From contig DASTLT010000270.1 of the NCBI GenBank assembly GCA_035714625.1, positions 1 through 21,234 on the forward strand: a stretch of DNA of 21,234 nt. The letters are read 5' to 3'. The translations under genes were made by a program, and so were the position numbers. Origin of the DNA: GCA-003244245 sp035714625 (GTDB taxonomy: Bacteria > Actinomycetota > Actinomycetes > Mycobacteriales > Pseudonocardiaceae). Positions 8,653-15,444 of this stretch are shown piece after piece. The notes beneath the pieces were generated by a model. The model saw only the letters and a program-made list of their open reading frames with translations, had not been told where the DNA came from and searched no databases. Within the stretch, counting starts at the first letter, position 1. Each line of letters begins with the position of its first letter.

Positions 8653-8667
8653 CAGACCGGCGGTCTG
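8653..8667. promoter_or_regulatory. Perfect palindrome before clpS, candidate operator or 5' hairpin
   Basis: CAGACCG-G-CGGTCTG, seven-base arms around one base, ends 17 bases before the clpS ATG and just before its weak GAGAAG ribosome-binding site. It could bind a dimeric repressor. No known family consensus is recognised. Confidence 0.4.
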
Positions 8668-8684
8668 GGTGAGAAGATAGGTTT

Positions 8685-8981
8685 ATGAGACCCGTCGAAC
8701 TGGAGCAAACCCAGGTCGACCCCACGACAGACGAGGTTGGGGCCGAGGACCGGCCATGGCTGACGATTGTCTGGAACGATCCGGTGAACCTGATGTCCTA
8801 TGTCACCTACGTGTTCCAGAAGCTCTTCGGATACAGCCGGGATGAGGCGACCAAGTTGATGCTCGACGTCCATCACAAGGGCCGGGCCGTGGTGAGCAGG
8901 GGTAGCAGAGACAAGGTGGAGACCGACGTCGCGAAGCTGCACGGGGCCGGGCTCTGGGCGACCATGCAGCAGGACGGGTGA
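8685..8981 (+). CDS. clpS: ClpS adaptor protein for Clp protease
   Basis: This encodes 98 residues, a usual length. ClpS delivers N-degron substrates to the ClpC/ClpA unfoldase. The core begins at WLTIVWNDPVNLMSYVTYVF (about 25-44), with the conserved Asn-Asp-Pro-x-Asn and Met of the N-end-rule pocket, then LMLDVHHKGRAVV (59-71) including the conserved Val-His-x-x-Gly. The first 24 residues are an acidic flexible arm that in this family engages the Clp N-domain. Start ATG 8685; the stop overlaps the next gene by four bases. In M. tuberculosis the same clpS-DUF2017-mec-cysO-cysM order exists (Rv1331-Rv1336). Confidence 0.95.
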   Translation: MRPVELEQTQVDPTTDEVGAEDRPWLTIVWNDPVNLMSYVTYVFQKLFGYSRDEATKLMLDVHHKGRAVVSRGSRDKVETDVAKLHGAGLWATMQQDG

Positions 8982-9511
8982 ACGGCTGGCGGCGTAGCGG
9001 CGGACTGGTGGTGGCGAACCTGTCCGGGCAGGAGGCGCTGCTGCTGCGCGGACTGGTCAGCCAGATCCGTGAGATGCTCGACGCGCGGCTGGCGGCGGCG
9101 CCGCAGGACGAGCTGGCTGAGCTCACCGGCATCACCCCGGGGCCCACCACCCCACCTGAGGATCGGGTGCTGGCCCGGCTGTTGCCTGACTTTCACCGGG
9201 AGGACACCGCGCTGTCCGGTGGCCTGCGGGCACTGCACGAGCCGGCGTTGGTGGCCGCCAAGGACGGGGTGGCCGCCGTCGTGCTGGACACCTGCCCGCC
9301 GCGCGGGGGCCGAGTGAAGCTGACCGAGGAGCAGGCACAGGCGTGGCTGGCGGCGCTTAACGACCTGCGCCTCGCGTTGGGCGCCGTCCTGGAGGTCACC
9401 GAGGACATGCCCGACGAGTGGTCCCCTGACGATCCCCGAGCGCCGCACCTGAGCGTGTACCACTGGCTGACCTGGGTCCAGGAGTCCTTGATCCAAACTG
9501 TGGCCGGATGA
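8978..9511 (+). CDS. DUF2017 family protein
   Basis: This encodes 177 residues and corresponds in position to Rv1332, downstream of clpS. The protein is mostly helical by composition: NLSGQEALLLRGLVSQIREM (14-33), then RVLARLLPDF (62-71) and HEPALVAAKDG, and a C-terminal WLAALNDLRLALG plus HLSVYHWLTWVQESLIQ. These blocks match what I recall of the actinobacterial DUF2017 family. Its function is unknown. The tight GTGA overlap with clpS argues for co-translation and perhaps a role in Clp-mediated proteolysis, which is inference only. No membrane segment or known catalytic motif is seen. Confidence 0.85.
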   Translation: MNGWRRSGGLVVANLSGQEALLLRGLVSQIREMLDARLAAAPQDELAELTGITPGPTTPPEDRVLARLLPDFHREDTALSGGLRALHEPALVAAKDGVAAVVLDTCPPRGGRVKLTEEQAQAWLAALNDLRLALGAVLEVTEDMPDEWSPDDPRAPHLSVYHWLTWVQESLIQTVAG

Positions 9512-9558
9512 GTGCCGGGGGTCGTCACCGACGCCCCGGCGCGCTGGGAGTGGGCACG

Positions 9559-9570
9559 TAGGATGGGCGG
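9559..9570 (+). promoter_or_regulatory. Leaderless -10 element of mec
   Basis: TAGGAT at 9559-9564, six bases, then the GTG start at 9571. The spacing puts the start of transcription at the start codon, and no good ribosome-binding site is present. A -35 is not recognisable. Confidence 0.45.
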
Positions 9571-10026
9571 GTGCTGACGATTCGCCGGGACCTGGTCGAT
9601 GCGATGGTGGCGCATGCCCGGCGGGACCATCCGGACGAGGCGTGCGGTGTCCTCGCCGGCCCGGCCGGCTCCGACCAGCCCGAGCGGTTCATCCCGATGC
9701 TCAACTCCGCGCGCTCGATGACGTTTTACGAGTTCGACTCGGGGGACGACATCCGGCTGCACCACGAGCTGGAGTCACGAGACGAGCAGCGGGTGGTGAT
9801 CTACCACTCGCACACCGCCACCGAGGCGTACCCGTCCCGCCGCGATATCGAGATCGCCGGTTATCCCGAGGCGCACTATGTGCTGATCTCCACCCGGGAT
9901 CCGGACACCGAGGAGCTGCGCTGCTTCCGGATCGTCGACGGGCAGGTCACCGAGGAGCCGATCGAGGTCGTGGAGTCCTACATGTTCTCCCATACCGGCG
10001 CTGACGACGTTCCTGACCTGGGCTGA
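9571..10026 (+). CDS. mec: Mec-type JAMM (M67) metalloprotease acting on CysO
   Basis: This encodes 151 residues. The zinc protease motif is complete: Glu23 in DEACGVL, His79-x-His81 in IYHSHTATEAYPSRRD, Ser89 and Asp92. In M. tuberculosis the homologue (Rv1334) hydrolyses the CysO-cysteine adduct to free cysteine. Family length is about 146, so this is complete. It lies 59 bases after DUF2017 and 82 before cysO. The cysO product here ends with residues after Gly-Gly, so this protease may also have to trim its partner, as QbsD does for QbsE in Pseudomonas; that part is inference. Confidence 0.93.
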   Translation: MLTIRRDLVDAMVAHARRDHPDEACGVLAGPAGSDQPERFIPMLNSARSMTFYEFDSGDDIRLHHELESRDEQRVVIYHSHTATEAYPSRRDIEIAGYPEAHYVLISTRDPDTEELRCFRIVDGQVTEEPIEVVESYMFSHTGADDVPDLG

Positions 10027-10045
10027 CCCGAGCCTCGCCAGCGGA

Positions 10046-10074
10046 ATGACCCAGCGCGTCCGCGCGTCTACCTT
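10046..10074 (+). promoter_or_regulatory. Candidate promoter of cysO-cysM
   Basis: ATGACC (10046-10051) as -35 and TACCTT (10069-10074) as -10 are separated by 17 bases. They would start an RNA near 10081 with a leader of about 28 bases carrying the strong TAGGAGG site before cysO ATG. Confidence 0.4.
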
Positions 10075-10108
10075 TGTGAGCTGTCTGCACCCGTAGGAGG
10101 ATCCGACC

Positions 10109-10396
10109 ATGGCCGTCACCGTCTCCGTCCCCACCATCTTGCGCACCTACACCGGGGGCGAGAAGACCGTGGAGGTGTCGGGCTCCAGTGTCGCTGAGGT
10201 GATCGAGGATCTGGACAGCCGATACTCGGGGATCAAGGCCCGGCTGGTGACCAACGGCTCCCTGCACCGCTTCGTCAACGTCTACGTCAACGACGAGGAC
10301 GTGCGCTTCGCCGGGGGTCTCGAGGCCACGGTGCAGGACGGCGACAACGTCACCATCCTGCCCGCGGTGGCCGGCGGGGCGCTGACGTGCTGGTGA
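10109..10396 (+). CDS. cysO: CysO sulfur-carrier protein (MoaD/ThiS fold) with post-GG tail
   Basis: This encodes 95 residues. It follows M. tuberculosis CysO closely: TVSVPTILRTYTGGEKTVEV, then LHRFVNVYVNDEDVRFAGGL and DGDNVTILPAVAGG. In the known pathway the C-terminal glycine is activated, converted to a thiocarboxylate, and donates sulfide to the CysM-bound aminoacrylate. Here five residues, ALTCW, follow Gly89-Gly90, whereas the M. tuberculosis protein ends at Gly-Gly. The tail must be removed before activation, or the stop codon has drifted. ATG 10109 has TAGGAGG upstream. The next gene, cysM, starts 59 bases on with its own ribosome-binding site. Confidence 0.92.
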   Translation: MAVTVSVPTILRTYTGGEKTVEVSGSSVAEVIEDLDSRYSGIKARLVTNGSLHRFVNVYVNDEDVRFAGGLEATVQDGDNVTILPAVAGGALTCW

Positions 10397-10455
10397 GCGG
10401 GTAACAGTGGGATAGCACCGAACGCCGCTCACGAGCGCGACCGAAGGGAGCGCAT

Positions 10456-11406
10456 ATGGCCCGCTACGAGTCGCTGCTCGATGCGCTCGGTGACACCCCG
10501 CTGGTGGGCCTGCCCCACCTGTCGCCCTCCTCGGACGTGCGGCTGTGGGCCAAGCTGGAGGACCGCAACCCCACCGGCTCGGTGAAGGACCGCCCGGCGC
10601 TGGCGATGGTCGAGGACGCCGAGCGCTCCGGGCGGCTCACTCCCGGCTGCACCATCCTGGAGCCCACCTCGGGCAACACCGGCATCTCGTTGGCGATGGC
10701 GGCGAAGCTCAAGGGTTACCGGCTGGTCTGCGTGATGCCGGAGAACACCTCGGTCGAGCGCCGGCAGATCCTGGAGGCGTACGGCGCGGAGATCATCTTC
10801 TCGCCCGCTGCCGGCGGCTCCAACCAGGCGGTGGCCCGGGCCAAGGAACTGGCCGCCGCCCATCCCGACTGGGTCATGCTTTACCAGTACGGCAACCCGG
10901 CCAATGCCCTGGCGCACTACCGCACTACCGGCCCGGAGATCCTGCGTGACCTGCCCACGGTGACCCACTTCGTAGCCGGGCTGGGCACCACCGGCACCCT
11001 GGTCGGGGTCGGCCGCTACCTGCGGGAGCACAAGCCCGACGTGCAGATCATCGCCGCCGAGCCGCGCTACGGGGAGCTGGTCTACGGGCTGCGCAACCTC
11101 GACGAGGGCTTCGTGCCCGAGCTTTACGACCCCTCAGTGCTCACCGGCCGGTACTCGGTCGGCTCTTTGGACGCGCTGCGCCGCACCCGGGAGCTGCTGG
11201 AGACCGAGGGCATCTTCGCCGGCATCTCCACCGGCGGCATCCTGCACGCCGCGCTGGCCGTCGCGGACAAGGCCGCCGGCGCCGGTGAGGCCGCCGATAT
11301 CGTGCTCGTGGTGTGCGACGCAGGCTGGAAGTACCTGTCCACCGGCGCCTATTCGGGGGATTTAGAGGAGGCCGCCGCCCGCCTCGACGGCCAGCTCTGG
11401 GCCTGA
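10456..11406 (+). CDS. cysM: O-phosphoserine sulfhydrylase CysM
   Basis: This encodes 316 residues of a PLP enzyme that makes cysteine on CysO from O-phosphoserine. PLP Lys44 lies in NPTGSVKDRPA, the substrate loop in EPTSGNTGIS (about 68-77), and the phosphate-binding glycines in GLGTTGTLVGVG. The ending DGQLWA resembles the C-terminal closing segment of M. tuberculosis CysM (Rv1336), which folds into the active site. ATG 10456 has GAAGGGAGC upstream. It ends the conserved block here; the accessory island begins directly after it. Confidence 0.96.
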   Translation: MARYESLLDALGDTPLVGLPHLSPSSDVRLWAKLEDRNPTGSVKDRPALAMVEDAERSGRLTPGCTILEPTSGNTGISLAMAAKLKGYRLVCVMPENTSVERRQILEAYGAEIIFSPAAGGSNQAVARAKELAAAHPDWVMLYQYGNPANALAHYRTTGPEILRDLPTVTHFVAGLGTTGTLVGVGRYLREHKPDVQIIAAEPRYGELVYGLRNLDEGFVPELYDPSVLTGRYSVGSLDALRRTRELLETEGIFAGISTGGILHAALAVADKAAGAGEAADIVLVVCDAGWKYLSTGAYSGDLEEAAARLDGQLWA

Positions 11407-11558
11407 GTGGGGCAAGCCCCCGAGAGCTGGACTGATCTCCGTGACGAGGGGTGCGCGGAGCGGCGTGCGGCATCCGGGTCCCGGCTGTCAGCGCGGCCCG
11501 GGTCAGTGTGGCCTGGCTGAATGCGCCCTGCCGGCTCGGTTCTGGCTGGCGGCGGAGA

Positions 11559-11573
11559 TCGCCCGTCGGGCGA
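11559..11573. terminator. Palindromic hairpin between convergent cysM and hicB
   Basis: TCGCCCG-T-CGGGCGA has seven-base arms around one base. It sits in the 236-base gap (11407-11642) where cysM and hicB converge. That gap has no other coding or RNA signal that I can support. The tiny loop and absence of a U-run make terminator status uncertain. Confidence 0.35.
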
Positions 11574-11642
11574 AGCCACTCGCCTCCGCAGGTCGCTGAA
11601 GCGTGCCTCGGCTGAGAGCCAGCAACCGGTGAGGACAACACC

Positions 11643-11858
11643 TCATCGGACGTAGATGGCCGGTCGATAGCGCGGCTGGGGGATGTCGCGGCGGGTTTCT
11701 GCAGCTACGGCCAGCCAGGCTTCTTTGGCCCGCAACACCTCAGCAACTGCCTGCTCGGGGGTTTCGCCAAACGCCGAGCAGGCCTCAAGATCGGGTATGT
11801 CAGCGATGTATCCGCCGTCGTCTTCGCTGTAGAAGACGTTGATGTGGTAGTCGTTCAC
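11643..11858 (-). CDS. hicB: HicB-family antitoxin (short form)
   Basis: This encodes 71 residues. The sequence YHINVFYSEDDGGYIADIPD followed by LEACSAFGETPEQAVAEV and LRAKEAWL is the partial RNase H-like HicB domain that masks HicA. There is no C-terminal ribbon-helix-helix or HTH DNA-binding domain, so autoregulation, if any, must work through the small domain or the complex. Its ATG overlaps the hicA stop by four bases (ATGA), so toxin is made first and antitoxin is coupled, the usual hicAB order. It ends 236 bases from cysM, facing it. Confidence 0.88.
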   Translation of the reverse strand: MNDYHINVFYSEDDGGYIADIPDLEACSAFGETPEQAVAEVLRAKEAWLAVAAETRRDIPQPRYRPAIYVR

Positions 11859-12112
11859 CGATCATCCTCCAAAGTCAAAGCATAGCGCTCCACGAGCCGC
11901 AGGAGTTGACGGACTTGGTAGGGCTTCGCCTGCCCATGCACCTGCTGCAAGTTGAGGATCTCGGGGAACGCTGGATGGGCGAAGATGTAGTGGCTTCCGC
12001 TGATGCGCCGTTGCTCGAAGCCGAGCGCCTTCACCAGCCTGCACAGCTCCGTGAACCGCATGTTGCGGAGGTCGCCACGCGCCAGTCGATCGAGAAACCG
12101 GTGCTCGTTCAC
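11855..12112 (-). CDS. hicA: HicA-family toxin (mRNA interferase)
   Basis: This encodes 85 residues. The dsRBD-like HicA core is MRFTELCRLVKALGFEQR (18-35) followed by ISGSHYIFAHP with catalytic His41, then NLQQVHGQAKPYQVRQLLRL. HicA cleaves mRNA independently of translation in studied members. The 17-residue N-terminal extension (RGDLRN) recurs in actinobacterial relatives as I remember them, so GTG 12112 is preferred over ATG 12061. A TAGCGT hexamer seven bases upstream supports a leaderless start there. It is co-transcribed with hicB. Confidence 0.86.
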   Translation of the reverse strand: MNEHRFLDRLARGDLRNMRFTELCRLVKALGFEQRRISGSHYIFAHPAFPEILNLQQVHGQAKPYQVRQLLRLVERYALTLEDDR

Positions 12113-12125
12113 GTCCCTGACGCTA
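12113..12125 (-). promoter_or_regulatory. Leaderless -10 element of hicAB
   Basis: TAGCGT on the minus strand (12125-12120), seven bases, then GTG 12112. It is the same hexamer and nearly the same spacing as at dinG. Confidence 0.45.
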
Positions 12126-12207
12126 ACGGTGAGTGGTGACAGACCGGGGAGCGGTGACCTTGGGCGGGCGGGATAGCGGCCCGAACATTGTCGTCATCGC
12201 CACGCGC

Positions 12208-12213
12208 TAGGGT
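12208..12213 (+). promoter_or_regulatory. Candidate -10 of the HTH regulator
   Basis: TAGGGT fits TANNNT and would give a leader of about 33 bases before the mini-ORF at 12253, with GGGGAGG at 12234-12240 as ribosome-binding site. No -35 is seen. Confidence 0.3.
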
Positions 12214-12252
12214 GCGCCTCACCACACCACTGAGGGGAGGCGGGCGACGACG

Positions 12253-12285
12253 ATGAGCGACGCACAGATTGAGCCGGTCTCGTGA
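12253..12285 (+). CDS. Possible leader mini-ORF upstream of the regulator
   Basis: ATG at 12253 reads MSDAQIEPVS then TGA, which overlaps the regulator's GTG by four bases (GTGA). A GGGGAGG site lies 12 bases before the ATG, whereas the regulator's GTG has no ribosome-binding site of its own. This suggests the regulator is translated by coupling. It could equally be chance or the stub of a lost gene. Confidence 0.35.
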   Translation: MSDAQIEPVS

Positions 12286-13901
12286 GCGGCGGGACACCGC
12301 TGACGCCCGGCGAGCGGCGCGAGCGGGACTCGGCCCGGGGCAGGCGCGCCTACGACGCGCTGCTGGCCAAGTTCGAGCGTGAGATCGACCCCGACGGCGT
12401 GCTGGACCCCGCCGAGCGGTCCCGCCGGGCCGAGCAGGCGCGCAAGGAACACTTCACTCGGATCGGCCGCAGCGGCGGGGCAGCGCGGGCGAAGAGCAGA
12501 CGACCCGAACGCCCCCCCAGCACCAGCGAGGCACCGGCCCCCACGGCCACGGTCACCGAGCAGTGCCGGGCCGCCCGCGAACCCAGCCCGGCCGACTGGG
12601 CACACCTGTGGGAACAACCCGAGATGCGCGGGCTGCTGGCTGACCGCGACGTCGCCGCAGCCTACCGGACGCTGCAGGACTTCGGGGTCAGCCAGCGGCA
12701 GATCGCGGCCTTGACCGATCAGAACCAGCCCGACGTCTCCGACGTGGCGCGCGGCCGGCGTCAGGTCTACGACGTCAGACTGCTGGAGCGCATCTGCGAC
12801 GGGCTGGGCATTCCCCGGCCCTACATGCGGCTGCTGGACCACGCCCCCGGCGAGCACGGCACCTACCCTGAGAAGGTCAAGGTCGCCGACTCCCTGAAGG
12901 GGGTGGACCCAGCCATGCTCCGACGTCACCTGATCGCCTGGGGCGGGATCATCATGGCCGGTGCCCCGGTCGACAAGCTCGGGGAGTTCCTCGACGACCT
13001 CGGCCCCCTGCCCGCGGTGCCGCTGCCCTCCAAGCTCACCAGCGTCCACGTGGCCCAGGTCAAGGACCTCAGCCAGCGGCTGGAGGACGCCGCGCGGGCG
13101 TTCGGCTCGGACCCGGCGATGAGCAGCGCCGCGGCGGCGAGAGCCGAGCAGTTGCTCAAGGTCCCAGCCGCTGAACCGGTCAAACGGGCCCTGCTGGCCG
13201 CGGTGGCGCACTTGCACATCCACGCCGGTGTCGCGGCGTTCGACGGTGGCCGCGAGGCGCGGACCCTGTACCACCTGGCCCGTGCCGTGGAGCTGGCCAC
13301 CCAAGCCGACGATCCCTACCTGCAGGCGCTGGCGCTGAACTGGGCCGGATTGGCCACCATCGAGCACGGCCACCCCGATGACGGGCTGAAGATGCTGCAG
13401 GCGGCCCAAGTCAAGTCCTGGGAAATCCCGGACCGCGAGCAGCGCGTGGCAGTGGAGGCGTGCGGGCTCATGGACTCCGCGACGGCGCTGGCCATGCTGG
13501 GAGATCCCCCGCAGGCCTATCGGCATGCGGGGAGGTCCCGGGAGCTGTGGACACCCCCCCGGAACGCCCCGTTCGGTGACCTGGACCGTCCGGCCGCGCT
13601 CCTGGAGATCGACCGGGGACGGCTCGACGTCGCCGAGCAGCTGGCTGCGGCGTCGGTGCGTCTCCAGGAGGGCTGTAGCGAGCGTGGCCGCACCCGGTCC
13701 GGGATCGTGCTGGCCACCATCCACGTCAAGGCCGGCGAGCAGCGGGGCCTGCAGCTGGCCCACAGCGCGATCACCGACGTCACCAAGCTCACCTCAGCGC
13801 GTGCCCGCAGGCAACTGGTACCGTTGGTTGACGCGCTGGAGGCCCGCCCCGGCACCGACGCGCGGGAGCTGGCCCGGATGGCCCGACAGATCGCGGCGTA
13901 G
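12282..13901 (+). CDS. XRE-like HTH regulator with C-terminal TPR-like helices
   Basis: This encodes 539 residues. Residues 10-70 form a charged helical domain (RRAYDALLAKFEREIDPDG, then RRAEQARKEHFTRIGRSGG) of a kind I associate with small stand-alone actinobacterial proteins. A low-complexity linker (71-95) follows. Residues 124-182 form a helix-turn-helix: LQDFGVSQRQIAALTDQNQP, DVSDVARGRRQV, then LLERICDGLGIPRPYM, as in XRE regulators. The rest (200-539) is a series of paired helices with TPR-like Ala/Leu spacing (LALNWAGLATIEHGHPDDG, SATALAMLGDPPQAYRHAG). It is probably a peptide- or ligand-sensing regulator of neighbouring genes, though its target is not visible. It converges on the small TM gene. 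Confidence 0.75.
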   Translation: MSGGTPLTPGERRERDSARGRRAYDALLAKFEREIDPDGVLDPAERSRRAEQARKEHFTRIGRSGGAARAKSRRPERPPSTSEAPAPTATVTEQCRAAREPSPADWAHLWEQPEMRGLLADRDVAAAYRTLQDFGVSQRQIAALTDQNQPDVSDVARGRRQVYDVRLLERICDGLGIPRPYMRLLDHAPGEHGTYPEKVKVADSLKGVDPAMLRRHLIAWGGIIMAGAPVDKLGEFLDDLGPLPAVPLPSKLTSVHVAQVKDLSQRLEDAARAFGSDPAMSSAAAARAEQLLKVPAAEPVKRALLAAVAHLHIHAGVAAFDGGREARTLYHLARAVELATQADDPYLQALALNWAGLATIEHGHPDDGLKMLQAAQVKSWEIPDREQRVAVEACGLMDSATALAMLGDPPQAYRHAGRSRELWTPPRNAPFGDLDRPAALLEIDRGRLDVAEQLAAASVRLQEGCSERGRTRSGIVLATIHVKAGEQRGLQLAHSAITDVTKLTSARARRQLVPLVDALEARPGTDARELARMARQIAA

Positions 13902-13979
13902 CGGGCGGGCCTGGTCGGTCGAAGGACTCGACGGTGCGCCTGAGGTCGACGAGGTGACGGAGATCTGGCCGGACCCGCA

Positions 13980-13998
13980 AAGCCGCTGACGTCGGCTT
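13980..13998. terminator. Small hairpin between convergent genes
   Basis: AAGCCG (13980-13985) and CGGCTT (13993-13998) with a seven-base loop, at the end of the 95-base gap between the regulator and the TM protein gene, overlapping the latter's stop. Weak stem; position is the main support. Confidence 0.3.
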
Positions 13999-14398
13999 AC
14001 CCGTCAAGCTCGTCGCCAGAGGTGAGGCGCGTTGTCAGTTCGGTGCTTGCAGTCTGCACGGTTTCCTCGACGACGATGTCGATGATGCAGTCTCGTTGCG
14101 CCGGATCGAGTTCGCTGGTGTCGCTGAGCTGGACCCGGATGGTCCGGGCGACGACGGCGGGGGAGGGTTCTGCTGTCTGGGCCCGCAGGTCGTTGTAGAC
14201 GGTCCAGGCCAGGGCGGCGACGCTGACGATCAAGCTAGCGAGCGAGACCGGATCGACGTACCGCTCAGGCCGCTGGACTGCTCCTCGGGTGTGCAGAGCT
14301 GCCCCCACATCCACCGGAAGCCCCGGCCCGTATTGGGCGGTAAGGCGCTGGGCGGCAGCGCGTGCGCTGCGTTCGATCGGGTCGGTCATGGGGCTCAT
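13997..14398 (-). CDS. Small one-TM protein coupled to the CHAT-STAND-TPR gene
   Basis: This encodes 133 residues of a family I do not recognise. Residues 1-45 are soluble (ARAAAQRLTAQYGPGLPVDV). One hydrophobic segment, VSLASLIVSVAALAWTVYND (about 50-69), is long enough to span the membrane. The C-terminal 60 residues are acidic and mixed (RTIRVQLSDTSELDPAQRD, then IIDIVVEETVQTA). Its ATG overlaps the stop of the TPR reading frame by four bases (ATGA), so the two were evidently built as one operon; a second ATG at 14390 is possible. Context suggests a membrane-bound partner or effector of the CHAT/NTPase protein. No enzyme motif is seen. Confidence 0.7.
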   Translation of the reverse strand: MSPMTDPIERSARAAAQRLTAQYGPGLPVDVGAALHTRGAVQRPERYVDPVSLASLIVSVAALAWTVYNDLRAQTAEPSPAVVARTIRVQLSDTSELDPAQRDCIIDIVVEETVQTASTELTTRLTSGDELDG

Positions 14399-15444
14399 TC
14401 CCTCGTCCCTTCGACGTCCTCAGCCGGGCCTGCGGTGACGAAGTCCCGAACCGATGGGGGGAGGGTTTGCCCGGTGACCCGTCGCCAGCACCGCTCAAGC
14501 GTCTCGATACCGAGTTCGGCGGTGAGCCGGGCGAGGTGCATGGGACCAGGTCCAGTCATGGGGTGGGGGAACTCATCGAAGAGAGTTATGCACCGGACTG
14601 TCCACTCTAAAGCCTCATCGACCCGCCCTTGGGTTTCGGTCAGAAGGCCCAAGAGCACGAAGGACAAAGCCATGGCGTGCTGGTCGCTGAGCTCCTCGCT
14701 GATGGTCAGGGATTGGCGGTGCCACTCCTCGGCATCGTCAAGACGGCCCCGCTGCTGGGCGATCAAACCGAGTTCGTGGTACGTGGCGGCCATGCCGGGC
14801 CGGTTACCGAGCTTCTGCTTGATGGTCAGGGATTGACGATGCCACTCCTCGGCATCGTCGAGATGACCCTGATCCTGGGCGACTGCGCCGAGATGGTGGT
14901 AGATGACGGCGAGCCGCTGGAGTTGCTGGAGGGATTGGGGCTGTGTATGGAGCATGTCGCGGATTTCGAGGTAAGTGCGTTCGGCAGTGTCGAGTTGGTG
15001 AGCGTTGAGTTCACTTTGTGCTTGGTAATCGGTGAAAAACAGCCACAGCGCTCCGGCGGGATCATCAAGCGGGGGCGGGGTACCATCAGCGGTCTCCAAG
15101 GAAAGGCGTGCTCGGTTTACCCAGCCCCTGGCCTCCTCATACAGTCCCCGGGCGTTCCAGTAACCGCCGAGCGGTGCCGCGAGAGCGTGGGCTTGGTCCC
15201 AAAGGCCACTGTCTAGGGCGTTGCCCAGCAGGTGACCGAATGTGCGCCACTGCCAGTCGATCATCTTGAACGCGATCGCGGCGTCCCCAGTCTGGATCTG
15301 CCGGTGAAGCCATATTCCGAGATCGGCATAGGCATCCAGCAGCGCTGCCTCGGCCACTGCGCGCTGCTGATGGTAGTTGTCGGGCTCCTCACGGTGCCAC
15401 TGCTCAGCGAGGTAGGCCGGTAGTGCCGGGTGGATACCGTACAT
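14395..15444 (-). pseudogene. Broken CHAT-STAND-TPR gene, fragment 3 (TPR region)
   Basis: This is the C-terminal third of the gene that begins at 17689. It is open from ATG 15444 (MYGIHPALPAYLAEQW) to 14395, about 349 residues. After a helical region (WLHRQIQTGD, WQWRTFGHLLGNAL) come TPR-like repeats with a 40-residue period: AATYHELGLIAQQRGRLDDA followed by EEWHRQSLTI, present in at least two near-identical copies. It lies in a different frame from the preceding segment because one base is missing in the C-run at 15445-15448 (read as G on the coding strand). It could still be translated alone as a TPR protein, but no ribosome-binding site was found. It overlaps the TM protein gene. Confidence 0.75.
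14701..14880. repeat. 120-base direct repeat encoding TPR units
   Basis: Bases 14701-14760 and 14821-14880 match at 52 of 60 positions, with a period of exactly 120 bases (40 codons), inside the TPR coding region. The copies encode nearly the same peptide (DDAEEWHRQSLTI), so this is a recent internal duplication of a repeat unit. Confidence 0.8.

Noticed and set aside
11349..11579. Small minus-strand open frame downstream of cysM
   Set aside because: Low-complexity Pro/Arg/Ser product with no start signal; partly antisense to cysM.
12219..13763. Minus-strand frame antisense to the HTH regulator
   Set aside because: No recognisable domain; the plus-strand frame has an HTH and helical repeats with plausible composition.
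14096..15216. Plus-strand open frames antisense to the TPR region
   Set aside because: The 120-base repeat gives repeated peptides here too, but the minus-strand TPR reading fits a known repeat fold.
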